A stretch of 64,000 nucleotides of DNA from Mya arenaria (lineage: Eukaryota > Mollusca > Bivalvia > Myida > Myidae): assembly GCF_026914265.1 (NCBI RefSeq), contig NC_069132.1, positions 35,644,932 through 35,708,931 of the forward strand, read 5' to 3'. The translations under genes and the position numbers were made by a program. The notes under the pieces are model-generated. The model was not told the origin of the DNA and searched no databases. It saw nothing but the letters and a program-made list of their open reading frames with translations. This document shows, one piece after another, positions 33,790 to 45,125 of the stretch (within the stretch, counting starts at the first letter, position 1; every line of letters begins with the position of its first letter).

Positions 33790-34756
33790 TTGTTAACCTT
33801 TACACCTAATTTTCAAATCGGCTTTCACAGATTTTTTTCCAGTTAAGGCCGTATTTTAAAAGTCCCCGTTCAGATTAGCGGCATGGCAGTTTTACCGCCA
33901 GCCGCTGTTGAAGTCTGAGCACAGCTCCTGCTTTTACTATTATCGTTATCTCGATCCTCTGTAGAACAACTCGTCCCTGTGTCATCATGAGCAATTCCAG
34001 AGAAACCATTGAAAAAACAAGTTGTACTCGCTCCGTATTCCGTATATCACCCACCGAAAACTCTTCGTAACGAACGTAGCGAGTGTCTTAATTTGTAGCC
34101 ATCAGGTCAATTCTGCGCTAGGTTACCATATCCCGTTCAATTCTCGTTCGAGATCTCCGAGACACGGCGCTGGAACACAGTCCAAACACCGCCAACAACG
34201 TCCATTCCGCAGCTCTCTTTAAACCCTGTCGGCATTGCACAGTCGGAATATATTGTGTAACATTCGGAGCTCCTCGGCCATTTTTCTCGAAAACAACCTC
34301 GGATGTATGCCGGTACTTCAATATAAGTAGTTCGTAAATATTTGAATTAAATAATTAAGTAAATGTAGTGTTTAGGCTTGTATGTGTTGATCTAAGTTTA
34401 AATTGATTGCCAGTGAAGTGTTTTATTGCAAACATAATTAAGATTCCCAAGAATTAAGTCATAAGGTTTATCTGCTAAATTAATTACTACGCGATCTACG
34501 TGCAGCGGACTTAAACATACCGATTTCTGAGTATGTAAACCGTCCAAAAACATCCGCGTTTTTTTTTGAGAAAAATGACAAGATACCCGACTGACTCTGG
34601 ACTCGTGGCAGTTCTGTACAGTACTTTGGTTTTACGACACTTTATCCGCACGAATCGTGAACTTCAAGCACTGCGTTATAATTAACAACAGCGCCGACGC
34701 TTGTCAACCAAAAGAATATACTAATTGCTTGTATAAAGATTCTTGTCTCCACCATG
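33790..34756 (-). pseudogene. FReD copy 7: old pseudogene split by an inverted-repeat element
   Basis: Highly decayed FReD on the minus strand. Recognisable pieces are the end (complement of CACCTAATTTTCAAATCGGC), the calcium-loop region (complement of TTATCGTTATCTCGATCC), the DGGGW/RR region near 34.16 kb, and the N-terminal half with linker and signal-peptide region at about 34580-34756. Many substitutions, stops and small indels. A roughly 320-base inverted-repeat element at 34260-34580 sits between the Tyr-Thr-Ile and Ser-Gly codons of the N-terminal part. It is much more diverged than copies 1-6. Confidence 0.85.
34260..34580. mobile_element. Inverted-repeat MITE inside FReD copy 7
   Basis: Left arm CCATTTTTCTCGAAAACAAC then CTCGGATGT; right arm is the complement (ACATCCGCG then a T run and GAGAAAAATGA). 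The interior is AT-rich without coding capacity. The pseudogene resumes cleanly on both sides, so the element inserted after the gene was formed. Confidence 0.75.
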
Positions 34757-35749
34757 TCCACAGGCAGAGTGGGCAAACTTGAAAACACTCGCTTTTTTTG
34801 AAGTGCTGTTCTTTTGTTACCAAAAATAAACTTACATTTAAAGTGCTAATTCAAACAGACCCTTTAAATGGAGTGGATCCTTTTTCGGCTACTTAACATA
34901 TATATATTCAAAGTTTAGTGTCTAACAATAAAAAAATGCTGACTTTGTATAGTTTTAACATACATATACTATTATGCCTTATACATTGCAGATGGGGATT
35001 TTCAAGTAAAATGGCTTGTTTCTAATAAAAAGGAAAAAACCCGTGCCAATTCCATTTTTTTTTACTTTTCCAATAAGCAAAAGACGACCTGGACCACACG
35101 CTTTTTAAAACGAAAAGGGACTCCACAGAAAACTTCGTCATTCAAATGGGCAATATTTATTTCATCCATTATAAAGCTAAAACACTGATTAAGCAAATTT
35201 CAAAGATGTTACAGTTTATGACCGATGTAATTATCAATAAAGTACTGAACTATTATGAAATAAAGATACTATTCTTATTACGCCCCTACCCCAACTTTGC
35301 GACATATAAGGCTTCTGAGTCACTTCGAGGACTTGGGGTCTGAAAGGGTCAGTCTTATTGTACAATACACCGGCACACACAATTCTGATTTCGGGATTGT
35401 TTTACTTTCTGTGAGGTATTTTGCATATCCTTAAACTTCCCCCAACAGATGGGAAAATGGCACTCTATTGCTTTCCTATTCAAAGGCTTTAAATCATGTC
35501 ACTTTTCAGCGTAAATCATAATCGACAGCGCCACCACTACTCCACAGCTCTATCACTAGAGCAAAAGCGCCACCACTTTTATACAATATGTGCATAATTC
35601 TTTTTTAAGAATAGTTTGTAAGTTTCGATGTGTATCAGCGTAAGTACTCTAAATAACAGCTCTATTTTCATTCGCTATAATGTTCTTTACGGCGTGTTTA
35701 TGCACCGAAATGTAGGTGAAATGCTAGCAGATCTTAAGATATGAACAAG
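34757..35749. other. Intergenic, no gene
   Basis: AT-rich sequence past the FReD array. The 35146-35343 frame has no recognisable motif. A small duplicated phrase (CGCCACCACT) occurs twice near 35.53-35.58 kb. Confidence 0.5.
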
Positions 35750-36130
35750 TCCGTATCAGGAGAAAAGCACCTTGCATCAACAATATCTAACTTCTCATCG
35801 TCATAATAAAATTCAAATTTATCTCGTCCCGCTTTGGAATTGCTAAATATTAAAACTTTGGTTTTTGATGCATTAACACGTAGACCCTCCAACAAGCTAT
35901 ATTCATTCATAGTATTAAGGAGCAGTCTGTAGGTCTAACTGGATTTCAGCTTATAATAGTAAAAATAATCTTAAATACATTTTAACATCACAATTGCTTA
36001 AACAATCAACTGTAGCCTTTGACAAAGTGGATAATCCTTCAAATTTAGTAGACTTTCATTGTGTTAAATCATGACGAAACAAGGAAAAAAGTACCGGTAA
36101 CAAGTTTTCACCTTGGCGTACACCAGCATG
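35750..36130 (-). mobile_element. LINE reverse-transcriptase fragment
   Basis: Minus-strand readings include AGVRQGENLLPVLFSLFRHD, the classical non-LTR reverse-transcriptase GVRQGE-LSP-LFS motif. After a broken segment where the Tyr-Ala-Asp-Asp box should be, they continue with MNEYSLLEGLRVNASKTKVL and IFSNSKAGRDKFEFYY, the start of the thumb region. Several stops and frame changes are present. No 5' or 3' element end was seen. It lies about 1 kb beyond the FReD array and 1 kb before the receptor gene. Confidence 0.85.
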
Positions 36131-36986
36131 TCGTAAGAGATTGTGCCATGTTAGCCGGTGTAAGGAAGGATTTTGACCCGGTCATTATTCTTAAGAAGTA
36201 TTGACCCCCGGGTCATAATATTTTGTCCCCTCTACATGAAGTAAAATGAACCATTACGAACAGATCAACCCCCATCAAGGGAAATGCGAAATGTGTCTAT
36301 GAGATTGTTAGGAAACCGAATTCCGTTAAGAAACGACTCAAGATTTTTATGAATGCCGACCGTCGTTCCTCACAGATATTCGTATTTAAATAATGATTTT
36401 GTTTAAAGGAAATCCCATTTAGTTATAATATCTCCGCAAATCGATTTTTGTAATGTTTTAATGATATTTGCGATAGCAATTCACACAGGGGCACCACACG
36501 CCATTAGTTGTTGTTTCACCGTCCAAGATTGGTTCATCTGCACAACAGCATTTTATTAAACATACAAAAGAGGTGCAGATTTAGTTTAAATCTCATGAGA
36601 AACATTTAATGGAATGTTCTTAATTATCTTTTTAGCATCATTACCAGGTAAATTACAACTGAATGTTTAATTCACTAGCTAGAGTTTTGATAGTTATTGA
36701 ACTGAAAAGAAACAAATAACTAAAACATTACAATCAAAAGCTTAAACAATGAAAATGCATGTGACAATCAAGCTTTGGCATGAATTGCTGGTATATATAC
36801 GTTTCTACTTGTTGGACTTGTCAGAAGCATTCAATGTAAAGCCATTGAACACAGTTAAATAAGGCAAGGTTTGTAAAACTTAAATATTTTTATTTGGTAA
36901 CTCTTGCGCATGAATGAGTATCCTAATTCAATGGTAAACTCTTAACATTTTAAAGAAGTGGCATCACAATTGTCATAAAATGCATA
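36131..36986. promoter_or_regulatory. Upstream region of the first GR-like gene
   Basis: Contains a repeat-like patch with two GACCCGG/GACCCCCGGGTCA phrases (about 36175-36230). TATATATAC at 36791-36799 could be a TATA box about 190 bases before the receptor ATG. A four-codon upstream ATG frame (36980-36994) overlaps the start codon out of frame and might reduce translation. The promoter call is tentative. Confidence 0.3.
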
Positions 36987-38501
36987 ATGGATAAAAATGA
37001 AAAACAAGTTGTGAAATCCACCCGTAAAACAGAGGCCTGGGAAGAAAATGTGAGTGAAAATAAGACCAGAATGAGCAGTATCCTGCGGCAATTGTTCATC
37101 GCTCAGGCTCTCTGTGGCTGCTACAACTTCAGCGACCTCACTCGTTACAGCAGATCTCCAAAAATCACAGTCGGAAAGGCGTTCTCAAAACTTTACAGGA
37201 TTTGCTACGGAGTACCTCGGTGTTTGATGCTGGCCAAATTCTTAGCAGCTTTTTTATATTTAAAGCCTCATCTTTATTATTTTAATGGCATTTGCGTCGT
37301 TTAGTTGTCCCACATGATTGTAATAGTGTTGCTAAGCTTAAAATCCACATGTTCTAAGAGAGGCCATATCAAAAGTGCAATGAAAATATGGGATGAAACT
37401 GTGGAACCATTATTTAGCGAACTCGGTGTTGAATATCCAGTAAAACAAAAAAGGACAAAAATGGTTGTAATTTTGGTAATCACGAGTATGGTTATTGTCA
37501 TATACTCAGTATTTGGCGGAATATTGCTTGTGATGAACGTCAGTGATTTTTACATGGCGGGTCTACCTAACAACAGCACGTTTTTGGTTGCTCTCATGGT
37601 AATGGGAAATTTCATCGCTTCGTTCATCTGGCTTGTCCACATTGCAAGCTTAATAGTCATATGCATGGTAGTTTCCGCGGGATTTAAGGCCATAACTTCC
37701 TTCGTGAAACACACCCAGTGTCAGAAGGAGCCAGGGACGCCCTTAAGACTACAATCCTGCGAGAAAATTCGACTCCTTCACATGAGGATGTGTGAGTTTA
37801 CGGTCGAACTGGATGGCGACCTCTGCTGGTTTTTGGGTATTCTATACGTGGTCTACATAGGGCTTAGTGCATTCTCGTTGTATCAACTGATAAATATAAG
37901 CATGCCGATGATCGAACTAATCATTTTCCTGTTCTGGTTCCTAGCCTTTGTCGCCATTTTATTCATCGTGTCCACATGTGCCGCCTACGTTCACGAAACT
38001 GTAAGTTTTGCTGTACATTTTTGTAACTTGTTAGTACAGACACAAGTTCGTGCGCACAACCCCACTTGAGTTAAAGCTAGATTTGTAATAAGATTTTCCT
38101 TTTTTTATCGCGATATAAAAATAATGAATTTACACTGAACATTTGTTTTAATATGATTTGCAGAGTGGTTTGGAGATAGGTGACCATATTAGGGGCTTAA
38201 CGGTGATCTTGGAAAATCCTTAAAAACATGAAAAATAACTTGACACATAACTCAGAGCTAGCAATGCTTGTCCATTGACCAAACAAGCAATTTGCTTGAG
38301 TCCCAAAATCGCTTAAGACTGTAGTATGTGTAAAGTGAGGAAACTAATTATCACGACCGGTTGGCCTTATTAGTCCAGGATAGTATGAGGGGGGATGCGC
38401 ATTACATCTTTGAGACAGGTATTTTGAAAATATAATGCAAAAGGTTTGAATTGGTTATTTGTTTGCAACATCCATTATACAGAGTTTCATCACTTTACTC
38501 A

Positions 38502-38602
38502 TACAGTCGAAACTCGCTATTTCGAACTCTGATATCTCGATATTCTGGTTATGTCTGGTTCACAAGGTCCCAACGACTTCGACATAACGAGGTTTTACTG
38601 TA
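38502..38602. mobile_element. Short pogo/Tigger-like MITE
   Basis: TACAGTCGAAACTCG at the left and CGAGGTTTTACTGTA at the right form terminal inverted repeats of the TACAGTAAAACCTCG type, with TA at the ends. It is about 100 bases long without coding capacity and sits in intron 1 of the receptor gene. Confidence 0.7.
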
Positions 38603-39639
38603 TTACAGTGTCATGAGCTTTGGGAGTTGGGACTTAATCAAATTGCATGTTTTGTCAATGATCATGCATTTCTAGTCAGGGTATATAAGGTAGTTGTTTT
38701 TTTCCAAGAGTAAGAATAAGGTCTTTTCGCTCGCCTATCCTCAAACCACTGTGGTATTTTGTAGCGATGAGGCGATTCAGAGAATCTCGATATTATATCG
38801 ATATTTGCCGTCGCCGATACCTATCGTAAAAGAAGATATGAGTAGTCGAACGCAATCGGAAAGCCTTGGCCATTATCCAACAGAATTGTCTTTCTCGAAG
38901 CTTGCCGGAAATGGCCGAGTTGTTACGATTGAGTCGAACGTCGTAACGAAATGGCTCTGTACAGTCACGTTTTAAGGTACAAACTTGATAAGATACTATC
39001 GATTGTAAAACGTTTTCATTGCTGATATGTTTCTAGTTTCGATATAAAGCATCAGAAGCACAGTCATCAGTAGCGCAATCTGACAAAACACGCAGACGAC
39101 AATTTTGCGGCAATAGCAAGGAAACGACCGAATAACTTTAATCTTTTTCGTGTTTCAAAAGTTGATAAGTTCTAGTTATGTCGATATAGATCTTATTAGA
39201 TGGTAAAATCGGCGTCAGATATCAATAAAGGCAAGTAAAGTTCGTATACCTGGCGCGTTTATTATCAATCAATCTTCAACCTTTTATGTTCGTTAATCTC
39301 TGTTTCATAGCTGAAAAAAATGTTAGTTTTCATATTATATTAAATATATGCTTTATATGTGTTTATTGTTGACATCATTAATACTATTATTGCCATCCGA
39401 CAACGTTAAGAATATTCATGCGCATCTTATACTATATTGCGGCGGGAAAAATAGGGTGCCAGGGATCGACTGCTGTGTTTCTTAAAGAGGCACGAGCATT
39501 TCAAAAACAGAAACAAAAACATGTTGACGATTATTTGTACGTTTCTATAAGATTAAACGAGACAAATTTAGCATACATTGTATACAGTGGCGCATTACTA
39601 TATTAACAAATACAACGTTAGCGCCATTAACGAAAATGA
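38603..39639. other. Intron 1 sequence, no feature recognised
   Basis: Intron of the GR-like gene between a short MITE and the minisatellite. The 38694-38975 frame is open but has no family resemblance. Confidence 0.5.
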
Positions 39640-41715
39640 GAGTTGCTGTTACTACCCCGGCGCTTGGCTAACAGCAAAGGGGGCATTAAGTAGGTAAATG
39701 TGAGAAAGATGGTGGTAGGAGTAACAACGGCAACATGGCTGTAACAACGGCGACGAGACGACGCGTGAAAGACTGTATTAGGAGTAACAACAACAACAAC
39801 ATGGGTGTAAACAACAGCGACGAGACGACGCGTGAAAGACTGTATTAGGAGTAACAACAACAACATGGGTGTAAACAACGGCGACGAGACGACGTGTGGA
39901 AGACGGTATTAGGAGTTACAACAATATGGGTATAAACAACGTCGACGGGAAGTGTGTAAGACAGAGGTAGGAGTAACAACAGCAACATGGATGTAAACGA
40001 CGGCAATGAAACGTGTGTAAGGCGCATGTAGTAGTAGCAACGGCAATATGGGTGTAAAAAACGGCGACGAGACATGTGAAAGACGGTGGTAGGAGTAACA
40101 ACGGCAACATGGGCGTAAACAACGGCGACGAGACGTGTGAAAGACGGAGGTAGGACTAACAACGCAATATGGGTGTAAACAACGGCGATGAGACGTGTGT
40201 AAGACGGTGGTAGGAGTAACAACGGCAACATAGGTGTAACAACGGCAACGAGGCATGTGTAAGGATGAAGTAGGTGTAACAACGGCAACATTGGTGTAAA
40301 CAACGGCGATGAGACGTGTGTAAGACGGTGGTAGGAGTAACAACGGCAACATAGGTGTAACAACGGCAACGAGACATGTGTAAGGATGAAGTTCGCGTAA
40401 CAACGGCAACACGGGTGTAAACAACGGCGATGAGACGTGTGTGAGACGGTGGTAGGAGTAACAACGGCAATATCGGTGTAACAACGGCAGCGAGACATGT
40501 GTAAGGCTGTTATAGGAGTAACAACAGCAACATGGGTGTAAACAACGGCGATGAGACGTATGTAAGACGGTGGTAGGACTAACATCGGCAACATGGGTTT
40601 AAAAAACGGCGATGAGACGTGTGTAAGACAGTGGTAGAAGTTACAAAGCCACCGTGGGTATAAACAAAGTCGACGAGACGTGTAAAAGACGGAGGTAGGA
40701 GTAACAACGGCACAATGGGTATAAAAACGGCGACGAGACGTATGTAAGACGGTTGTGGGAGTAACAACAGCAGCATGGGTGTAAAAAACGGCGATAGGAC
40801 GTGTGAAAGACGGAAGTAGGTGTAACAACGGCAACATGGGTGTAAACAACGGCGACGAGACGTGTGTAAGACGGTGGCAGGAGTAACAACGGCAACATTG
40901 GTGTAAACAACGGTGACGAGACGTGTGTACGACGGTGGTAGGAGTAACAACGGCAACATGGGTGTCAATAACGGCGACAAGACGTGTGTAGGACGGTGGT
41001 AGAAGTAACAACGGCAGAATGGGTGTGAACAACGGAGACGAGACGTGTGAAAGGCGGTGGTAGAAGTAACAACGCCAGAATGGGTGTAAAAAACGGCTAC
41101 GAGACGTGTGTAAGACGGTGGTAGGAGTAACAACGGCAACATGGGTGTAAACAACGGCGACGAGACGTGTGTAAGACGGTGGCAGGAGTAACAACGGCAA
41201 CATTGGTTTAAACAACGGCGATGAGACGTGTGAAAGACGGAAGTAAGAGTTACAACGGTAACATGGGTATAAACAACGGCGAAGATACGAGTGAATGGCG
41301 GTTTTAGGAGTAACAACGGCAACATGGGTGTAAACAACGGCGACAAGACGTGTGAAAGAAGGAAGTAGGAGTTACAACGGCAACATGGGTGTAAACAACG
41401 GCGACAAGACGTGTGTAAGGTGGTGGTAGGAGTAACAACGGCAACATGGATGTAAACAAAGGTGACAAGACGTGTGTAAGACGGTGGTGGGAGTAACAAC
41501 GGCAACATTGGTGTAAACAACGGCGACGAACTGTGTTAGGCGGTGGTAGGTGTATCAACGGCACCATGGATGTTACAACGGCGACGAGATGTGTGTAAGG
41601 CGGTGGTAGGTGTAACAACGGCACAATGGGTGTGAACAACGCTGACGAGACGTGTGCAAGACGGGGGTAGGAGCAACAACGGCAACTTGGGTGTAACAAC
41701 GACGATGGCTGTAAC
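39640..41715. repeat. 61-bp minisatellite in receptor intron 1
   Basis: About 33 imperfect tandem units of 61 bases built from GTAGGAGTAACAACGGCAAC, ATGGGTGTAAACAACGGCGA and CGAGACGTGTGTAAGACGGTG. Because 61 is not a multiple of three and the unit has almost no stop codon in any minus-strand frame, long overlapping minus-strand frames arise (up to 456 codons at 39845-41215, rich in Leu, Pro, Thr, His and Cys). I treat these as artefacts. The right end meets a tRNA-derived SINE. Confidence 0.92.
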
Positions 41716-41838
41716 ACGGGACCCTTTTTTCACGTCCCTATTAAAACGATTAATATTCTGGTTTAAGTTGCGCAGGGAATCGAACATGCTACCCCTGGAT
41801 ATACAGTAAAGTGTGTTACCACTAGACCACGGATCCAC
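41716..41838 (-). repeat. tRNA-derived SINE next to the minisatellite
   Basis: On the minus strand it begins GGATCCGTGGTCTAGTGG (A box TGGTCTAGTGG), with B box GTTCGATTCCC about 45 bases on, then TAATAGGGACGTGAAAAAAG and GGTCCCGTGTTACAG, a body seen in molluscan tRNA SINEs. The 61-bp repeats start immediately after its 3' end, suggesting the array grew from the SINE tail or its target. Confidence 0.7.
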
Positions 41839-42591
41839 TGTGATTTTGTATTTAAAGTTAAGCATTTGCATCGTATCCGACAATATCGTATCGTATCGCG
41901 TGATGACCGTATCGTCTCATCGACAGTATTTCGAAATATTAAAACCTTGTTGTACCTTTTTAAGATTTAAGCAACTGAAGGTATAAGTCACTCTTATTTA
42001 TGATTTCCTACAGGCCCATGGACTTTTGGAACACGTATTCAACATGGATGTCCAGGACATGAATGTGCATAAACTTGCACATGTAAGTATCATTCTACGT
42101 TAATTAGGAAAAATCATTAAAATAAAGTTGATACATCAGAACCTTCACATACTTTGTAACTTGTGGGGAAACATTTGGATAAAGCATTTATGTTTAATAA
42201 TATCAGGGATCTAATAATTATTTTGTATGTACATTAAGTCTTCATAGATTTAAATTACGTACGCCTCTTTCTATAGATGGTGAAAGTCGAACACCTTACT
42301 TGGTCAATTCTAGGGCTTGAGGACAACTGGCCATGCTCGCTGTTCAATACCAGCATGTTCTTCATATATTACACGTGTTTCCTATTGTTTTGTTTCAGCT
42401 GAACCTGTTTCTGTCCAAGCTGACGGGGACGCAAATCGGTTTCACTACAAGCGGTCTTCTTACAATCACTCAGGAATTCATTCTTACGGTAAATGAAAGA
42501 CGTGCTTTCAAGTTTTTGTCGCACTACCTTCTGGCCACTGGCACCAGAATTTCAAACTCATTTACAAATACACATGTAATACCAAAAAAGT

Positions 42592-42626
42592 GAATATATA
42601 TATATCCTGATATATATATATTGGTA
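42592..42626. repeat. AT dinucleotide palindromic microsatellite
   Basis: Two (TA)n runs separated by CCTG form a possible hairpin in intron 3 of the GR-like gene. Confidence 0.7.
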
Positions 42627-43200
42627 TTATTATTTTTAGTTTGGGAATTATAAGAATTTTTTTTATAAGATTGAATTTGAAAATCCGATGCCAGTGTTTC
42701 TATCCAGCAGGATACCGATATTACATTGTATGTAGGGGAACCCATAACAATATTTCTAATAAATAAACAAACGTAAGTTTAGTATCATATTAAAGAGGAC
42801 AGAATAAAATATCGTAATAACGCAAATTAATTTTGCAAAATAAATTGCAGGAAAAATACTTTGAAATTCACAATGGTATAATGTACTGTTATTCATTCAT
42901 TTTAATCTTATCAATATAATTAAAAATTGAGAAATCGATTTTTTTTAAATATTATCATTTGAATTAAATATTGTCTTCTTTCACTTTTAAACACAGGTAA
43001 ATTTAGTACACATAAATTGACCTCTTTAGCACCCAATTGCTATTTTTCGTCATTTATACTGTTTTTCAGATTGCTGGAGTGTTCCTGACCTACTTTGCAG
43101 TTCTATACACATTGTAATTCTCGCTTTTGATTTTTACAAGACGTTTAGTATTTTTATTAATGCGATTTCATTTCCCATCAGCCACCCATGGTCCATAGTT

Positions 43201-43206
43201 AATAAA
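43201..43206 (+). promoter_or_regulatory. Candidate poly(A) signal of the first GR-like gene
   Basis: AATAAA 84 bases after the TAA stop of the last exon, a normal distance for a 3' end. Confidence 0.5.
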
Positions 43207-43943
43207 TACTAAATTCTAACTTGGTTTCTATATAAGCGGTGATTGTTTTCCTTAGGAAGACTACATGCAAATCGTTCTATCACAAGAGCACCTTGAATCG
43301 GAGCGTTAATTATAAGCACTAAGTTTCTACATGTACTTTCAAACTTAATCAAGTAATAGTTGCATGACATGGAATACATTCTTAATAAATAAGAATGGGC
43401 GGAGTGAGCGTAGCGAAAGAGCCATTCTTAAGCATTTAAAAACTACTTCAAGACATCTAGCTGACTTAGAATATAACCTCATTGGCTTCTACATTGACAA
43501 CGCTAAATCTGATGCAGGGAGTTTGTATCAGATGAAGGGCAGTAGGCGGACCTTTAAACTACCGCGAAAGGTAAAATGATTAAGTCTAGTACTTAATGGT
43601 TGCCTATCTGCAATTGCATTGTCTGAAAATTTAGGTTTTATTCTAAAAGAGAGTTGATTTTAGATACAGTTGCTTGGCTTAGAAATCATGAGACTTAGAA
43701 AGTTCTCGTAAATTCTTGGTCAAACCTGTGCTATATACTAATCTACATTTGTTTTCTACTTAATTAGTTTCCAATTCCATTTCAGTTTTCTTAGAGTTCC
43801 AAAACAAATAACAGACGTGGATGTGCTTTTCATAAATAGTGATGGTCTGTTTCTTATAAATAACAAAAACACTCACATACCGACAACATCAGTCTAAACG
43901 CACGTAATTAGCTGTGTTCCCCGTAAGGTAAAAAATCCGTTAT
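43207..43943. other. Intergenic, no gene
   Basis: Downstream of the first GR-like gene. The frame at 43364-43579 overlaps phrases such as GGGCGGAGTGAGCG that look repeat-like. No family recognised. Confidence 0.5.
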
Positions 43944-44203
43944 ACACCATTCAACTGTAACCACGGCCCCTCCAGGTCCGGGAAATAGCGGGGACTTTGA
44001 CGTTCGGTCTAGTCAAGCCCGGGTAAAACCCCCTGCCCTGCGAACTGATGGTAAAATCCCCGCCAAATGCCCCCGCACCCCAGGGACCCTAAGTAAGGCA
44101 AATCCCTGCTATATTTGGCGCGAATGCAAAACCACCGCATTCACGGCCCATTTCCCCGGCTATCCCCGGACCTTGGGGGCCGTGGTTACAATTGACTGGT
44201 GCA
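43944..44203. mobile_element. GC-rich inverted-repeat MITE, copy 3
   Basis: Left end ACACCATTCAACTGTAACC, right end TTACAATTGACTGGTGC. The GC-rich interior is shared with copies at 3275 and 29346, somewhat shorter. Possible TTATA direct repeats at both edges suggest an independent insertion. Confidence 0.8.
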
Positions 44204-44499
44204 TTATACATATGGCAAAGGAGTTGGTTAGGACACAAGCATGTCATCGACATTTATTTCAATGTTGACATTTTATTTTGAAATAATTTGCGGAATAAAC
44301 TAGCATACACAAACACTGATAAAAGGAAGTGCAAATTGGACTGCACTCTCCCGATGAGGTATATGTGTATATGAAGACTCAAGGCAGCACCGCAAAGGCT
44401 TTTGGAGTTGTGCCCCGAACAAACATTAAGTATAAATACTAAACGGTTGTTTTGTAACTGATGTCACCCCCATGCACATAATCCCAAAATGTTGAATAC

Positions 44500-45125
44500 A
44501 GTTTTATGACCTTTGACCAGTAAGTGTGACGTCATCTCAATATGGTGAACGTTTGTGGGAGTGATGTCAATATTCTTCAAGCGGTTCAAGAGAAAAGGAG
44601 CGGAAAAATATTGTCATATGACCTTATTCCTCTAAGTGTGACCTTCAACAGAGCTGTAAGTAACATGCGCTCTGCACATCGTCTCAATATGGTGAACATT
44701 GGTGGCAAGTTATTTCAAGATCCTTCGAGTGGCTCAAGCGATATGTAGCGGACACAAAATATAATCATATGTCCTTTAACTTATAAGCGTTAAAGCGAGA
44801 CCTTAACGTTGAATCCTGCTGGTTGCTACCTGCGCTCTGCACATCGTCTCAATATGGTGAACATTTGTGGCGAGTTATTTCAAAATCCTTCAAGCTGTTT
44901 AAGAGATATGGAGCAGACACGAAATGTATAGTCATATGACATTTGATCATTAAGTTTGACCTTGAACCGAGCTGGCTGTTACATGCGCTGTGCACATCGT
45001 CTCAATACGGTGAACATTTGTGGCGAGTTATTTCAAAAACCCTCAAGCGGTTCAAGAGATGTGGAACTGACACAATTTGTAACGGACAGTATGATGGACC
45101 CAATTTATGGGTGAAAACGTCATGA
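44500..45125. repeat. Imperfect tandem repeat, four units of 147-165 bp
   Basis: The anchor TCTCAATATGGTGAAC recurs at 44535, 44682, 44847 and 45000, each followed by GTGGCGAGTTATTTCAA-like text and preceded by TGCGCTCTGCACATCG. Open frames inside are readings of this repeat. Confidence 0.8.

Larger units (their letters stand above)
36987..43117 (+). pseudogene. GR-like seven-helix receptor gene with one in-frame stop
   Basis: Four exons: 36987-38000, 42014-42082, 42399-42488 and 43070-43117, each with GT-AG signals and all three introns phase 0. The spliced frame is 407 codons, the usual size for gustatory-receptor (7tm_7) family proteins. A shared GCYNFSDL motif lies near residues 44-51. 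Hydrophobic helices follow (for example VVILVITSMVIVIYSVFGGI and FWFLAFVAILFIVSTCAAY). The last exon reads IAGVFLTYFAVLYTL, in the position of the family's C-terminal Thr-Tyr signature. Codon 106 is TAG (37302-37304) where the paralogue at 60350 has Trp109. This is the only lesion found, so it is a very young pseudogene, a segregating null allele, or a sequencing error. Re-initiation at the ATG at 37314 would lose the first helices. AATAAA at 43201 is a likely poly(A) signal. Family assignment rests on topology, size and intron phases, not on a search. Confidence 0.75.

Noticed and set aside
35750-36130. A retrovirus or LTR-type element
   Set aside because: The GVRQGE-LLP motif is of the non-LTR (LINE) type, and no terminal repeats, capsid or envelope text was seen anywhere in the window.
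39845-41215. 456-codon minus-strand frame, and siblings of 313, 191 and 137 codons
   Set aside because: They are readings of a 61-bp tandem repeat inside a receptor intron. Several overlapping frames are open at once, and the peptides have no domain-like composition.
41719-41838. A functional tRNA gene on the minus strand
   Set aside because: A and B boxes are present, but there is no proper acceptor or anticodon pairing and the sequence runs into a SINE body.
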